A DNA stretch of 64,000 bases from Novipirellula artificiosorum (GTDB lineage Bacteria > Planctomycetota > Planctomycetia > Pirellulales > Pirellulaceae). The translations under genes were made by a program, and so were the position numbers. Shown here piece after piece: positions 18,547 to 27,454 of this stretch (within the stretch, counting starts at the first letter, position 1; every line of letters starts with the position of its first letter). The stretch covers positions 123,779 to 187,778 of the forward strand of contig NZ_SJPV01000014.1 of the NCBI RefSeq assembly GCF_007860135.1, read 5' to 3'. The notes under the pieces are model-generated. The model was given only the letters and a program-made list of their open reading frames with translations, searched no databases and was not told where the DNA came from.

Positions 18547-19521
18547 TTATTTCTCTTCCGTTAAGTCAAACCGCTGAATAAACGGCAGGAATTTCGGCAT
18601 GTTCCCAATGTGAACCCCCCACTCGATCCGTTCGCCCGTTCCACGATCCGTGAACGCTTCCGGACGGTAGGCGCCTGCTGCGTGCGGAACATTCAAAACG
18701 CTGTGCGTCTTCGAGAAGTGAAGCCCATCCTCGGCATAGACGATTGATCGGGTAATGTCTTTCGGCCCAGTGGTGCCGATCATCGCGGCCACGCCCATAC
18801 CCTGCGGCCAAATCAACACTTCGTGATTGCCCTGAATGATCGGGTTGCCTTCATGTTTCCGATAGGGCCCCTGCGGCTGATCGGCCATCGCCACGCCCAT
18901 TTTGGTTTGACCGGGACCTTTCCCTAATTGACGGCCTTTGTAGTAAAACCAATACTTCCCGTCGCGAACGATCAGGCAAGCGTCGTCAACCAAGTGGCTG
19001 TCAAACGCTTCGAGGTTTTCACTATTCGTAAGCGCTGGGTTCGAGGCCAGACGCTCCCAAGGACCCTCGGGTGAATCCGATACCGCGATGCCTATTTTCG
19101 AATCAGGATTGAATGCTTTGCCGAACGGCTTGGAGGTGCCTGTGTAAAACAGCCAATAGCGTCCTTCGGCTACGAGAATATTCGGGGTAAACACGCTGGC
19201 CCCTTCCCAGCTTCCAGGCTCGCCCTTCGCAAGTGCCATTCCTTTTTCCGTCCAGTGTTGACCATCGGTTGAAGTGGCATACCAAACGGTCGCATCATAT
19301 CCGGAAGGGATCGTCCCTTTCGAATACCAGACATAGTACAGCTCACCGACCTTGATGATGTCGCTCGGGTCCCGCCGCATCACGCCCTGTTCAGCGCCGA
19401 TCCCTTCGGCGTCGGAAAAGACAGCCGTCAGCGTGCCGGTGGGATTTTCCTTGGCGTATGCCATGGGAGTGATGGCGATCGCGGCTGCGATTCCAAAAAC
19501 GAACGTCAAGACTCTTGTCAT
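18547..19521 (-). CDS. Exported GH117-like five-bladed propeller glycosidase
   Basis: About 324 residues from ATG 19519-19521 (MTRVLTFVFGIAAAIAITPM), a signal peptide. Propeller motifs: RRDPSDIIKVGELYYVWYS, DATVWYATSTDGQHWTEKG, SVFTPNILVAEGRYWLFYTG, FDSHLVDDACLIVRDGKYWF and KMGVAMADQPQGPYRKHEG, then EVLIWPQGMGVAAMIG. This pattern resembles GH117, whose members remove 3,6-anhydro-alpha-L-galactose from agar oligosaccharides; GH43-like enzymes share the fold and cannot be excluded. Aspartates in DPSD and VDDA and the His-Glu near GNHEVLIWP are candidate active-site residues. Its convergent neighbour is a sulfatase. Confidence 0.75.
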   Translation of the reverse strand: MTRVLTFVFGIAAAIAITPMAYAKENPTGTLTAVFSDAEGIGAEQGVMRRDPSDIIKVGELYYVWYSKGTIPSGYDATVWYATSTDGQHWTEKGMALAKGEPGSWEGASVFTPNILVAEGRYWLFYTGTSKPFGKAFNPDSKIGIAVSDSPEGPWERLASNPALTNSENLEAFDSHLVDDACLIVRDGKYWFYYKGRQLGKGPGQTKMGVAMADQPQGPYRKHEGNPIIQGNHEVLIWPQGMGVAAMIGTTGPKDITRSIVYAEDGLHFSKTHSVLNVPHAAGAYRPEAFTDRGTGERIEWGVHIGNMPKFLPFIQRFDLTEEK

Positions 19522-19863
19522 TTTGCTAGTCGCCTTACTTCTCGGATAATTTGGCTTCTCGGATAGTTTACTTGTGATTTGATTCATTTTGACCCTCAAT
19601 ACCAATGCGTTTCTCCCTGCTCGATCCCCTCGAAAACACTGTGCCCATCCGGCCATGTTCGCGAGACAAGGCCTCTTGCATATGCCAATCCCGCTGCCGT
19701 ATTCCTTTTTGCCGTTAGATCGCGTCTCTGGCTAGTTGCTTCGCAGCAGAGCCAGTCTCATTTTGACGGCGCAATACCGATTGTAGCAAACCATTTCACT
19801 CCGTACGGTATCATCAGCACTTCCACTCTCCATTGAGGGTCTCGGTGGGTTTTGGCATTTAGA
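19522..19863. other. Gene-free spacer upstream of uvrA
   Basis: 342 bases between the divergent GH117-like gene and UvrA. No repeat of the families found elsewhere in the window and no convincing small gene. It must hold both promoters; no clear motif was recognised. Confidence 0.5.
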
Positions 19864-22746
19864 ATGACGCAACGAAAAACAAAACAAAAACGCACGGTCG
19901 AGCTGGACACAATCGTCGTCAAGGGTGCGAGGGAGCACAACCTGAAAAACGTCGACATCGAGCTGCCCAAAAAGCGGTTGATCGTCTTCACGGGCGTATC
20001 GGGATCAGGCAAGTCCTCACTTGCGTTCGACACGATCTTCGCCGAAGGGCAGCGACGTTACGTGGAGTCGCTCTCTGCGTACGCACGCCAGTTCATCGGC
20101 CAGATGGAGAAGCCACGCTTCGATATGATCCGAGGGCTGTCCCCGACCATCTCCATCGACCAAAAGACCGCCAGCCGCAATCCACGTTCCACGGTGGGGA
20201 CGATCACCGAGATCGCCGACTACCTCCGCGTGCTCTACGCGCGCATCGGCGAGCAGTTCTGTTTGGACTGTGGCAATCCAGTTGGCCGGGGAAACGCTCA
20301 GGATATGGTCAATCAGATTCTAGGTCTTCCGCAGCAGACGAAGATCATGCTGCTCGCACCGGTCGTCGAGAATCGTAAGGGAGAACATCGCGATCGACTC
20401 AAAGAACTGCGGAGCGATGGATTCACGCGTGTGCGCATCGACGGGGTGATCCAGTCGCTCGGGGACGTGCAAAAATTACCAAAGCAGAAGAAGCACACCA
20501 TCGAGATCGTGATGGATCGGCTGATTCTCAAACCCGGCAAGGATTTCAAACGCCGCTTGACCGATTCGGTGGAGCAATGTCTCAAGTTTGGCCAAGGACG
20601 GTTGCTCGTTCATGTGCCGCAGCGCGAGGATATCGCACTGAGCGAGGCACGCACCTGCTGCGGCCGGGCCTACCCTGCCCTGGCGCCCACCCTGTTTTCC
20701 TTCAACTCGCCGCAGGGCATGTGTCCGGATTGCAACGGGATCGGAAACCGCGTGACCATGGATCCCAATCGAATCGTTCCCGACAAATCTCTCTCGATCC
20801 GAGCAGGTGCAGTTGTGCCATGGTCGGGCTACGTCAAACGGGGTGGCGCCAGATCGTGGGGAGGTCGGCAGTTGGCGGCCATGCAGCAGCAGTGGGGCTT
20901 CGACTTCGATCGGCCCTGGTCCAAAATGCCCAAGCGGCAACGGGACATCATTCTTCACGGCGGCGGCAATCGTGAATTGAAGGTCAAATGGGACTCTGAG
21001 AAGATCCAAGCCAACGTGAGTCTGACGTGGGAGGGTGTCGTGCCGATGATGATGCGGCGATACCAGCAGACCCAGTCCGAGCATCAGAAGAAGTACTACG
21101 CTGGCTTTTTGGCGGAGCAGACATGCGCGACCTGCAACGGAGCTCGGCTTAAGCCGGAGGTGGTCGGCGTACACGTCGGCAGCAAGTCCATCGTCGAGGT
21201 TTCGGAGATGACCATCGGAGAGGCCCATGATTTCCTTTCGGGTCTTGCCCTGGCCGGAAATCAGCGTCTGATCGGCGAAGAGTTACTCAAGGAAATCGGA
21301 AACCGTCTTCGTTTTCTGATGAACGTCGGATTGGATTACCTGAGCCTCTCGCGGAAAGGCCCGACACTATCGGGCGGCGAGTCTCAACGCATCCGTTTGG
21401 CGTCGCAAGTGGGCTCGGAGTTAACCGGCGTTCTCTACATCCTGGATGAGCCTTCCATTGGCCTCCACCAGCGCGACAATATCCGGCTGCTCGAAACACT
21501 CCGTCACCTCCGCGACATCGGTAACACGCTAATTGTCATCGAGCACGATCGGGAAACGATGGAGTCCGCGGACTGGATCGTCGACATCGGCCCCGGCGCC
21601 GGTCTGCTGGGTGGACAAATCATCGCCGAGGGAACGCCCGCCGCGATCCGACGCAATCCGCGATCGGTGACCGGACGCTACCTGGCCGGCAAGGAGGACA
21701 TTCCCTGCCCAGCCCAGCGGCGGCAGCCCGGTCCCGAGGAACCATCGTGGATTACCGTCCACGGAGCACGGCAGAACAACTTGGCCGATATCACGGTCCC
21801 CATTCCTCTGGGACTCCTGGTGGCCGTGACCGGGGTCTCCGGCGCCGGAAAATCGACCTTGATCAACCAGGTTCTCTACCCGGCGTTAGCCCGTCACCTG
21901 CACCGCTCGGATCAAGAGGTAGGGGATCACGACGGAATCGAAGGGCTGGAACATATCGACAAGGTGATCAACATCGACCAGGCCCCTATCGGACGCACGC
22001 CGCGGAGCAATCCCGCAACCTACACGAAAGTCTTTGATCACATCCGCGATCTCTTCGCCCTCTTACCAGCGTCCAAAATGGGCGGATTCAAGAAAGGCCG
22101 CTTCTCCTTCAATGTGAAAGGCGGACGGTGCGAAGCGTGCAAGGGGGATGGTTTCGTCCGGGTCGAGATGCACTTCCTGGCCGACGTCTACGTCCCCTGC
22201 GAAACCTGCAAAGGGAAACGATTCAATGATGCAACCCTTGAGGTGCGCTACAAAGATCACTCCATCGCCCAAGTATTGGAACTCTCGGTGCGACAGGCCC
22301 GTGACCTGTTCACGAACCAGCCCAAGATCGCCGCGACCCTCGACACGCTGCTCGATGTGGGACTCGGCTACATCAAGCTTGGCCAATCCGCCATCACCCT
22401 CTCCGGTGGCGAAGCGCAGCGCATCAAACTCGCTCGCGAGTTGGCTCGGCGCGACACCGGCCGCACACTTTACATCCTCGACGAGCCCACCACCGGTCTC
22501 CATTTCCAGGACATACGCATGCTGCTGGCGGTGCTGGATCGACTGGTCGCGGCTGGAAACTCGGCCATCGTGATCGAGCATAATCTCGACGTGATCAAGA
22601 CCGCGGACTGGATCATCGACCTCGGACCGGAAGGAGGCCATGCCGGCGGGCGCATCGTGGCCCAAGGGACACCGGAGCAAGTCACCAAGATCAAGTCGAG
22701 TTACACTGGACGATTCCTCCAGGATATCCTGAAGGGCCGACGTTGA
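19864..22746 (+). CDS. uvrA: UvrABC excinuclease subunit A
   Basis: 960 residues from ATG 19864 (MTQRKTKQKRTVELDTIVVK); the longer frame begins at a weaker TTG. Two ABC ATPase modules: Walker A FTGVSGSGKSSLAFDTIF and VTGVSGAGKSTLINQ, signatures TLSGGESQRIRLASQ and TLSGGEAQRIKLAREL, and Walker B YILDEPSIGLHQRDN and YILDEPTTGLHFQD. The second zinc module CEACKGDGF...CETCKGKRF is intact. The first has CPDC but only a CC pair where many UvrAs have CxxC. UvrA recognises bulky DNA damage and loads UvrB in nucleotide excision repair. By eye the gene is more GC-rich than its neighbours. Transcribed alone; the lipoprotein gene follows after 117 bases. Confidence 0.95.
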   Translation: MTQRKTKQKRTVELDTIVVKGAREHNLKNVDIELPKKRLIVFTGVSGSGKSSLAFDTIFAEGQRRYVESLSAYARQFIGQMEKPRFDMIRGLSPTISIDQKTASRNPRSTVGTITEIADYLRVLYARIGEQFCLDCGNPVGRGNAQDMVNQILGLPQQTKIMLLAPVVENRKGEHRDRLKELRSDGFTRVRIDGVIQSLGDVQKLPKQKKHTIEIVMDRLILKPGKDFKRRLTDSVEQCLKFGQGRLLVHVPQREDIALSEARTCCGRAYPALAPTLFSFNSPQGMCPDCNGIGNRVTMDPNRIVPDKSLSIRAGAVVPWSGYVKRGGARSWGGRQLAAMQQQWGFDFDRPWSKMPKRQRDIILHGGGNRELKVKWDSEKIQANVSLTWEGVVPMMMRRYQQTQSEHQKKYYAGFLAEQTCATCNGARLKPEVVGVHVGSKSIVEVSEMTIGEAHDFLSGLALAGNQRLIGEELLKEIGNRLRFLMNVGLDYLSLSRKGPTLSGGESQRIRLASQVGSELTGVLYILDEPSIGLHQRDNIRLLETLRHLRDIGNTLIVIEHDRETMESADWIVDIGPGAGLLGGQIIAEGTPAAIRRNPRSVTGRYLAGKEDIPCPAQRRQPGPEEPSWITVHGARQNNLADITVPIPLGLLVAVTGVSGAGKSTLINQVLYPALARHLHRSDQEVGDHDGIEGLEHIDKVINIDQAPIGRTPRSNPATYTKVFDHIRDLFALLPASKMGGFKKGRFSFNVKGGRCEACKGDGFVRVEMHFLADVYVPCETCKGKRFNDATLEVRYKDHSIAQVLELSVRQARDLFTNQPKIAATLDTLLDVGLGYIKLGQSAITLSGGEAQRIKLARELARRDTGRTLYILDEPTTGLHFQDIRMLLAVLDRLVAAGNSAIVIEHNLDVIKTADWIIDLGPEGGHAGGRIVAQGTPEQVTKIKSSYTGRFLQDILKGRR

Positions 22747-22863
22747 ACTCTTTTGCCGATTGGAACAACGGGTACCAAGATAGATAGGCGTAAACGAATA
22801 CAATCGGGAGAAACACGCCGATTTCGCTAGGCATCCACCACCATTGATCAATCAAGGAATCTC

Positions 22864-24144
22864 ATGCGAAGCTGTCGTCCGTTGTTGACACTTGCCGTGC
22901 TGGTCTTCGGTTGCTGCGGCTGTAAAGAGAATCTGTTCCGCGCCGATGACGCGTCCGATGCGTCGAGTGCCGAAGCGGTGGCCGCAACGAAGACAGGACC
23001 GATCGAGGGCACACCGGAAGAGGTGGCGGGCGCCGTGGCTACCGCGGCGGATCGTTCTCAGCAGCGGTTCGGCAAGCTATTTGAAGGTGTCCTCCCCGTG
23101 CTGGACCAGGCACGCGAGCGGGTAGATCTCCATGCCAGCCTACCGGACCATTCGCGACTTCCGTTCAAGGCCGACAAGCAGTCCAACTCGGCGGAGATCA
23201 ACGAGCTGTTGGATCAGGCAATCGAAATTCTGGGCGTTTCGGAAGTAACCGATTATCGCCAGCGAATCCGGGATGCGAATGCGGCGATTTCAACCTCTTA
23301 TGCGAACATTGCGGACTATCGACGACAAAGGATTTCGGCATCGTGGGCAAAGGACCAGAGTCAGCTGGAGAAAGTGAATCCGTTTGACCTGTCCAAGGAG
23401 GCTCTCGACGAGAGTATCGCCGACGAGACCACTGAAATTAAAACCCAACAGAAACGTCTCGTTGATTTGAAACGGTCCTTTGCCGAGGAGCTGTCAAAGA
23501 TTGGAGTAGAAGTCGATCAAGAGGGTGTGGAGTCTTTGCTGTCCTCCGTCTCGGGTGACGACATCGTTACGATGGCGGTTGTTTTCGACAACATCAAGCA
23601 TGTCACTGCCCAGTTGCAGCAATTGACCGAAGAGAGTGGCGAAGCACTTGACGTGTCGAAGAAATACTACGGGATGTACGTGGTGATGATCCATGTGATG
23701 GACCGCATTCAAACGACATTCGTTCGCGACATCCACGAAAAACACATCCCCAAACTCAATCAATTTGCAGCTCAGGCCGAACAGAACATCGACCAAGCCC
23801 GCGTGCTGATCAAGATTGACGGCGGCGACGCAAAATTGCTCGAAGCGAATATTGTGTCAAATCAATTGACTCGCAAAACTGCGAATCTGTACATCGAGTA
23901 CCTGCAGCGAAATGCGGAGGTGATCGCGGCTGAGAACAAACGGGCCCAGAAGAATCTGGCCACGGCCATGAACACGTACAATACCGTCAAGCTGTCGAGC
24001 GACGTCGCGGCGTTGATGAACACGGGGCGACGTGACTTCGAAGCCTTGATGAAGCTGCAGGTCCCGGCTCTTCGCGAATTCAACAATGCTGCGATCCGCA
24101 AAGAGTTTCAAAGGATGACGTCGGAACTACGCTCTGGTGGGTGA
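22864..24144 (+). CDS. Predicted lipoprotein with long helical/coiled-coil body
   Basis: 426 residues. The N-terminus MRSCRPLLTLAVLVFGCCGC is a lipoprotein signal with a lipobox at LVFGC (Cys17). The rest is largely helical and charged, with coiled-coil-like stretches (TEIKTQQKRLVDLKRSFAEE, LNQFAAQAEQNIDQARVLIK, VIAAENKRAQKNLATAMNTY). It resembles stator- or toxic-anion-resistance-like helical proteins only in general composition; no family was recognised. Probably anchored in a membrane facing the periplasm. Confidence 0.7.
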   Translation: MRSCRPLLTLAVLVFGCCGCKENLFRADDASDASSAEAVAATKTGPIEGTPEEVAGAVATAADRSQQRFGKLFEGVLPVLDQARERVDLHASLPDHSRLPFKADKQSNSAEINELLDQAIEILGVSEVTDYRQRIRDANAAISTSYANIADYRRQRISASWAKDQSQLEKVNPFDLSKEALDESIADETTEIKTQQKRLVDLKRSFAEELSKIGVEVDQEGVESLLSSVSGDDIVTMAVVFDNIKHVTAQLQQLTEESGEALDVSKKYYGMYVVMIHVMDRIQTTFVRDIHEKHIPKLNQFAAQAEQNIDQARVLIKIDGGDAKLLEANIVSNQLTRKTANLYIEYLQRNAEVIAAENKRAQKNLATAMNTYNTVKLSSDVAALMNTGRRDFEALMKLQVPALREFNNAAIRKEFQRMTSELRSGG

Positions 24145-24316
24145 CCAGAGCCTCTGCATGATGCGTCGCAACGTGAGCCAATGAATGCTTCACGGGACAC
24201 TCGGCAACCCTGTTGGAAAGGACACGAAAGTTGCGTTTCCTTGGTCGAGGCTGTACGATCACACTTACACGGGGAGGCAACTCCCAAGCACACACCACCA
24301 CCGGAGAAAAGTTGTC

Positions 24317-25136
24317 ATGGGATCTTCAGGTTTTCAACGATGCCAAGCCGCGCATCGGTCTGCAAGATTGTTGTCTCTTTTCACGCTAACACTGCTGACG
24401 ACGTTGCTAGCCGTTGGATGCGACCGGCAGACCGATTCTGACGTCGCGAGCCGAGAATTGGAGAACGTTCCGCCGGCGGCAGCCGATCTGGTCGGGTCGA
24501 CGGTCTCCTCCGCCGAAGAAGGAGCGGAAGCAACGGCGACGGTCCCAAACTTGCCCACGCGTCAATCGGACACGCCCCCGGCGAAGCTCGGAATCGGCGA
24601 CCCCAGCCCCAGTTTGCACCTTGCAAAATGGATCAAGGGGGAACCGGTCGAGTCAACGCTTTCAGGCAAGGTGCACGTCGTTGAGTTTTGGGCGACGTGG
24701 TGTGGACCGTGTCGCGCAGGAATGCCTCACATTAGTGCATTGCAATCTGAATTTAGTGACGAGGTCGCATTCATCGGGGTCACGCGCGAAAATGAGTCGA
24801 CCGTGACCGGATTCCTGGAGGACAGCGACCAGTGGCAAATCGCAAGATTTGGAACTTGCACTGAAGGCTGCTCAAAGAGCGTCTGAAATCCGCGCAGACA
24901 AGGATGCGTCGATTCTGGATACCCTCGCCCGCTGCCATTACGAGCTCGATCATCTCGAGGAAGCGATCAAGTGGCAGCAATTGGCGGTCGAGCAGGGTGA
25001 TGGGAATAAACAGATCCAAGACACCCTGCAAAACTACTTGGACGAAGCTGAGAAATCGAAGCCCAAAGTGGAAGCCAACGAAGAGACCGAATCTTCGAAT
25101 GAGAAGGAATCGGAATCCGAGGAAAGCAAAGGCTGA
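24317..25136 (+). pseudogene. TlpA-like thioredoxin lipoprotein with the middle deleted; TPR tail in another frame
   Basis: Starts at ATG 24317 after CCGGAGAAAAG. Signal with lipobox LLAVGC, then an alanine/threonine-rich linker and a thioredoxin fold (HVVEFWATWCGPCRAGMPHI) with an intact CxxC. The frame breaks right after DSDQWQ (about 24838) and stops at 24884. In another frame from 24842 to 25136 a tetratricopeptide-type tail appears (DLELALKAAQRASEIRADKD, DTLARCHYELDHLEEAIKWQ) ending in a glutamate/serine-rich stretch. Full-length planctomycete redoxin proteins of this type have several hundred residues between the two. This is therefore an internal deletion that also shifts the frame. 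Confidence 0.75.
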
Positions 25137-25157
25137 GAATCCTGGGTAGAGGAATCA

Positions 25158-26351
25158 ATGGTAGATCGAGAACCGATAGACGGGATGGTTCGCCACGTCG
25201 GCATCCATCGGGTTGCCACAACCGGTTTCGCAATTCCCACACAATTGCTCGTCCTGATAGGTGCATTGTTTGTCGCTACGCCGCCGGCGATTCACGCCGG
25301 TGACTCTCCAGCCACCACGGCGATTTCCCGCCAGATCCAACTCGAAGGCCCCGACCACACGAAAGTGATGGAGACCGATGTGGTCCAGGTTCTCGATGCC
25401 AGAGGAGATCCAAGTGAGTATTTCATGGATGTCGATTCCGTCGTGTGTGCGGATGCCAGATGTGAAATCATCACGGTTCGTATCCATTTCGACCCTCTGG
25501 GAAATTACGAGCGGTACGAAATCCCGTCGGGCGGCAACTTGACCAAAGGTGGGCACAAACCCTTTTCGATTGCCGACCATAAGCGTTTGCATCAAATTCT
25601 CTCCGACCCCTACTCACAGCTGAAGTCGATTGGGTGGGGCGATATCACCCTCCCCAAGAGCACTACGGAAGCGGGCTCCGATGTCGACGCAATTTCCGGC
25701 CCCACCTTGTTGTCCAAGCGAAATACCGTCGTTGTTGGGGCGGCCTACACCTGTCTCACACTTTGGCATTGGAGTCATGGTCAAGTCGCAAAGGTGATTC
25801 GCGAAATGACCCTTCGCGCCAGTGATAAGCAGGACTTGATCCGATACTTACAAAGCGAAAATGAGCAGTATGTCGTCTTTGCGGCAGATCAACTGCGAAT
25901 ACAGGGTTGGTTTGACACGGACACCCTTGCGGCTGTCGTCCATGTCATGCGATACGGCGACGCGAACTTGACCGGTCCCGCGTTGACCTTCTTGGCAGAG
26001 GCATCAAGCGAGACCGGTGTCGATTATTTCTTTCGCTGCTGTGAAGAGAAATGCTTGGTGACAGACCCGGGCAAGAGGATCCGGTTTCTTGAGAAATTGA
26101 GAGAGACCACTCTTGACCTGCCCCACGGTTATCTTGACCGACTCACGGGCTGGCTCAGTAGAGCGGAAAGCCACTACGAAGTCCATTTGCTATTGAGTCT
26201 TATGGAGCGGGGGAATGTGTTTTCCGATCGAGCGTTCAGCGAAGCAATGTCACTGCTTGAAAGTCAAGATTCTCTCGTGGTGCGTCGCAGCTATCGATTT
26301 CTAAAGTCGCAAGACTTGAGCCAAACGCAGCAGAAGAAGCTAGAACCGTAG
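25158..26351 (+). CDS. Exported hypothetical protein with FMN-binding-domain-like SGxT motif
   Basis: 397 residues. A hydrophobic segment at about 27-47 (LLVLIGALFVATPPAIHAG) acts as signal or anchor. Residues about 75-210 end in DVDAISGPTLLSKRNTVV and GAAYTCLTLWHW, which resembles the SGAT-type flavinylation motif of FMN-binding domains (RnfG/NqrC-like). The C-terminal half is helical, HEAT-like, with DLIRYLQSENEQYVVFAADQ and SLLESQDSLVVRRSYRFLKS. A role in periplasmic electron transfer is possible but unproven. It begins 21 bases after the broken TlpA-like gene, so the two were probably one operon. Confidence 0.55.
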   Translation: MVDREPIDGMVRHVGIHRVATTGFAIPTQLLVLIGALFVATPPAIHAGDSPATTAISRQIQLEGPDHTKVMETDVVQVLDARGDPSEYFMDVDSVVCADARCEIITVRIHFDPLGNYERYEIPSGGNLTKGGHKPFSIADHKRLHQILSDPYSQLKSIGWGDITLPKSTTEAGSDVDAISGPTLLSKRNTVVVGAAYTCLTLWHWSHGQVAKVIREMTLRASDKQDLIRYLQSENEQYVVFAADQLRIQGWFDTDTLAAVVHVMRYGDANLTGPALTFLAEASSETGVDYFFRCCEEKCLVTDPGKRIRFLEKLRETTLDLPHGYLDRLTGWLSRAESHYEVHLLLSLMERGNVFSDRAFSEAMSLLESQDSLVVRRSYRFLKSQDLSQTQQKKLEP

Positions 26352-26353
26352 GA

Positions 26354-26668
26354 TTATCTGGTAATCCGTTTTCGCTTGTTGTTAAAACCTTCTCCAACGC
26401 CGGATGACAACGTCCCTCCGGCTCGAAACCAGTTCAGCAGCAATTCGCGTTTCTTGCGGAGCGTCTTGGCTAAATCCTTCATCGGATCGATTTTGCTTCT
26501 CATCGCGCGCGTACACCAAGCATCAAGAAACTTACCTGCCGATGCATGACGTGAAAACGGTCCAGGATACGAATCGCGTGAGGGACCTTCTTGGCAATCA
26601 CTTTCAAGTACGCCTGCCACATGTCACTGCAAACAATTGGATGTCTGTTCTCCTTCCTATTGAGGAAT
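26354..26668 (-). pseudogene. ISL3-family transposase C-terminal remnant
   Basis: Two pieces in different frames match the catalytic end of ISL3-type transposases: IVCSDMWQAYLKVIAKK and ILDRFHVM (26540-26660), and LAKTLRKKRELLLNWFRAGG with VGEGFNNKRKRITR (26354-26480). The latter is the family's conserved end. The join is out of frame with material missing, and the 5' side is cut off by the repeat at 26670-26734. Not functional. Confidence 0.75.
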
Positions 26669-26669
26669 G

Positions 26670-26734
26670 CCCCAGTCAAACGGGAGGCAGGCTCTGCTGA
26701 GGAGCATCCTACCGAGAGATAACTGGGCCAGGAA
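26670..26734. repeat. Dispersed repeat family B, copy 1
   Basis: 65 bases beginning cccagtcaaacgggaggcag and ending with actgggccaggaa, so cccag/ctggg form short inverted ends. A near-identical copy is at 40003-40067 (about five differences). Here it lies directly against the ISL3 transposase remnant, as if inserted in it. Confidence 0.8.
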
Positions 26735-27454
26735 GGGAAGAGTTTCGGCTCATCCGACGGAAGCGCGCGGAACCCAGACTCGAGGTTTTTTGGAGGTATG
26801 GCTCCGGTGTCCAATGATCTCTTAGAAAAGAGTCCCCGACGGACGGTCGTCCGCAGGGAACCGGTAGCACCCTTGGCGCACCGTCGACCGGGATATCCCT
26901 TGTCAAGTTGTACCTCTGCAGAGCTCCACTCCGTTTCTCCCGGCAACTGCACGATAACAAGTGAAAATAGCTCCTGCCAGCAATGATGGGACACCGGAGA
27001 GATGCCTCGAAAACCTCCTGCGCACGCTTCCGCCGGATGAGCCAGAGTTTCTCGCTGGGAAAGGGTCGAACGAGCGTGTCTTTCCGGGGTTTCTTTTTGG
27101 GCTTCGAGATGGAATGACGCTGAACACCTTCTTTCTGCCCTGAAATGCCTTAAAAAACCGGGGGATCGGAATGAAGATGGCAAAAAGCTACCCACCCATT
27201 GCGTGGGAGAGCCAAATGGTATGGATGAGCCCCTTCCGCGGAGCGCCGAGCGAGTGTTTGAGCACCGGCAAAGGCACTCCAAATCACCGATCCCGAGTGC
27301 CCCATATTCGATGGTTTTCACCCACTAATTCGTCCGAGGAGCCAAATATACAAATTGAGCCTTCGATACAGCGAAAACCAATCTTTTAAGCATGGGCGAT
27401 GAATGTGGCTTAGCCAAACGGATGCATGTGACTTTGCCGCCATGGGACCAGGTA
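26735..27454. other. Gene-poor stretch next to the ISL3 remnant
   Basis: 720 bases without a recognisable gene. The open frames on both strands have the look of chance frames or decayed DNA. Possibly the rest of the degraded insertion sequence; no transposase N-terminal motif was found. Confidence 0.4.

Noticed and set aside
20476..21228. 250-codon frame antisense to uvrA
   Set aside because: Opposite a clear UvrA frame; rich in His/Arg/Pro as expected of a GC-rich shadow.
26735..27321. Minus-strand frame upstream of the ISL3 remnant considered as the transposase N-terminal half
   Set aside because: No ISL3 zinc-finger or helix-turn-helix motif could be found, so only the C-terminal remnant is reported.
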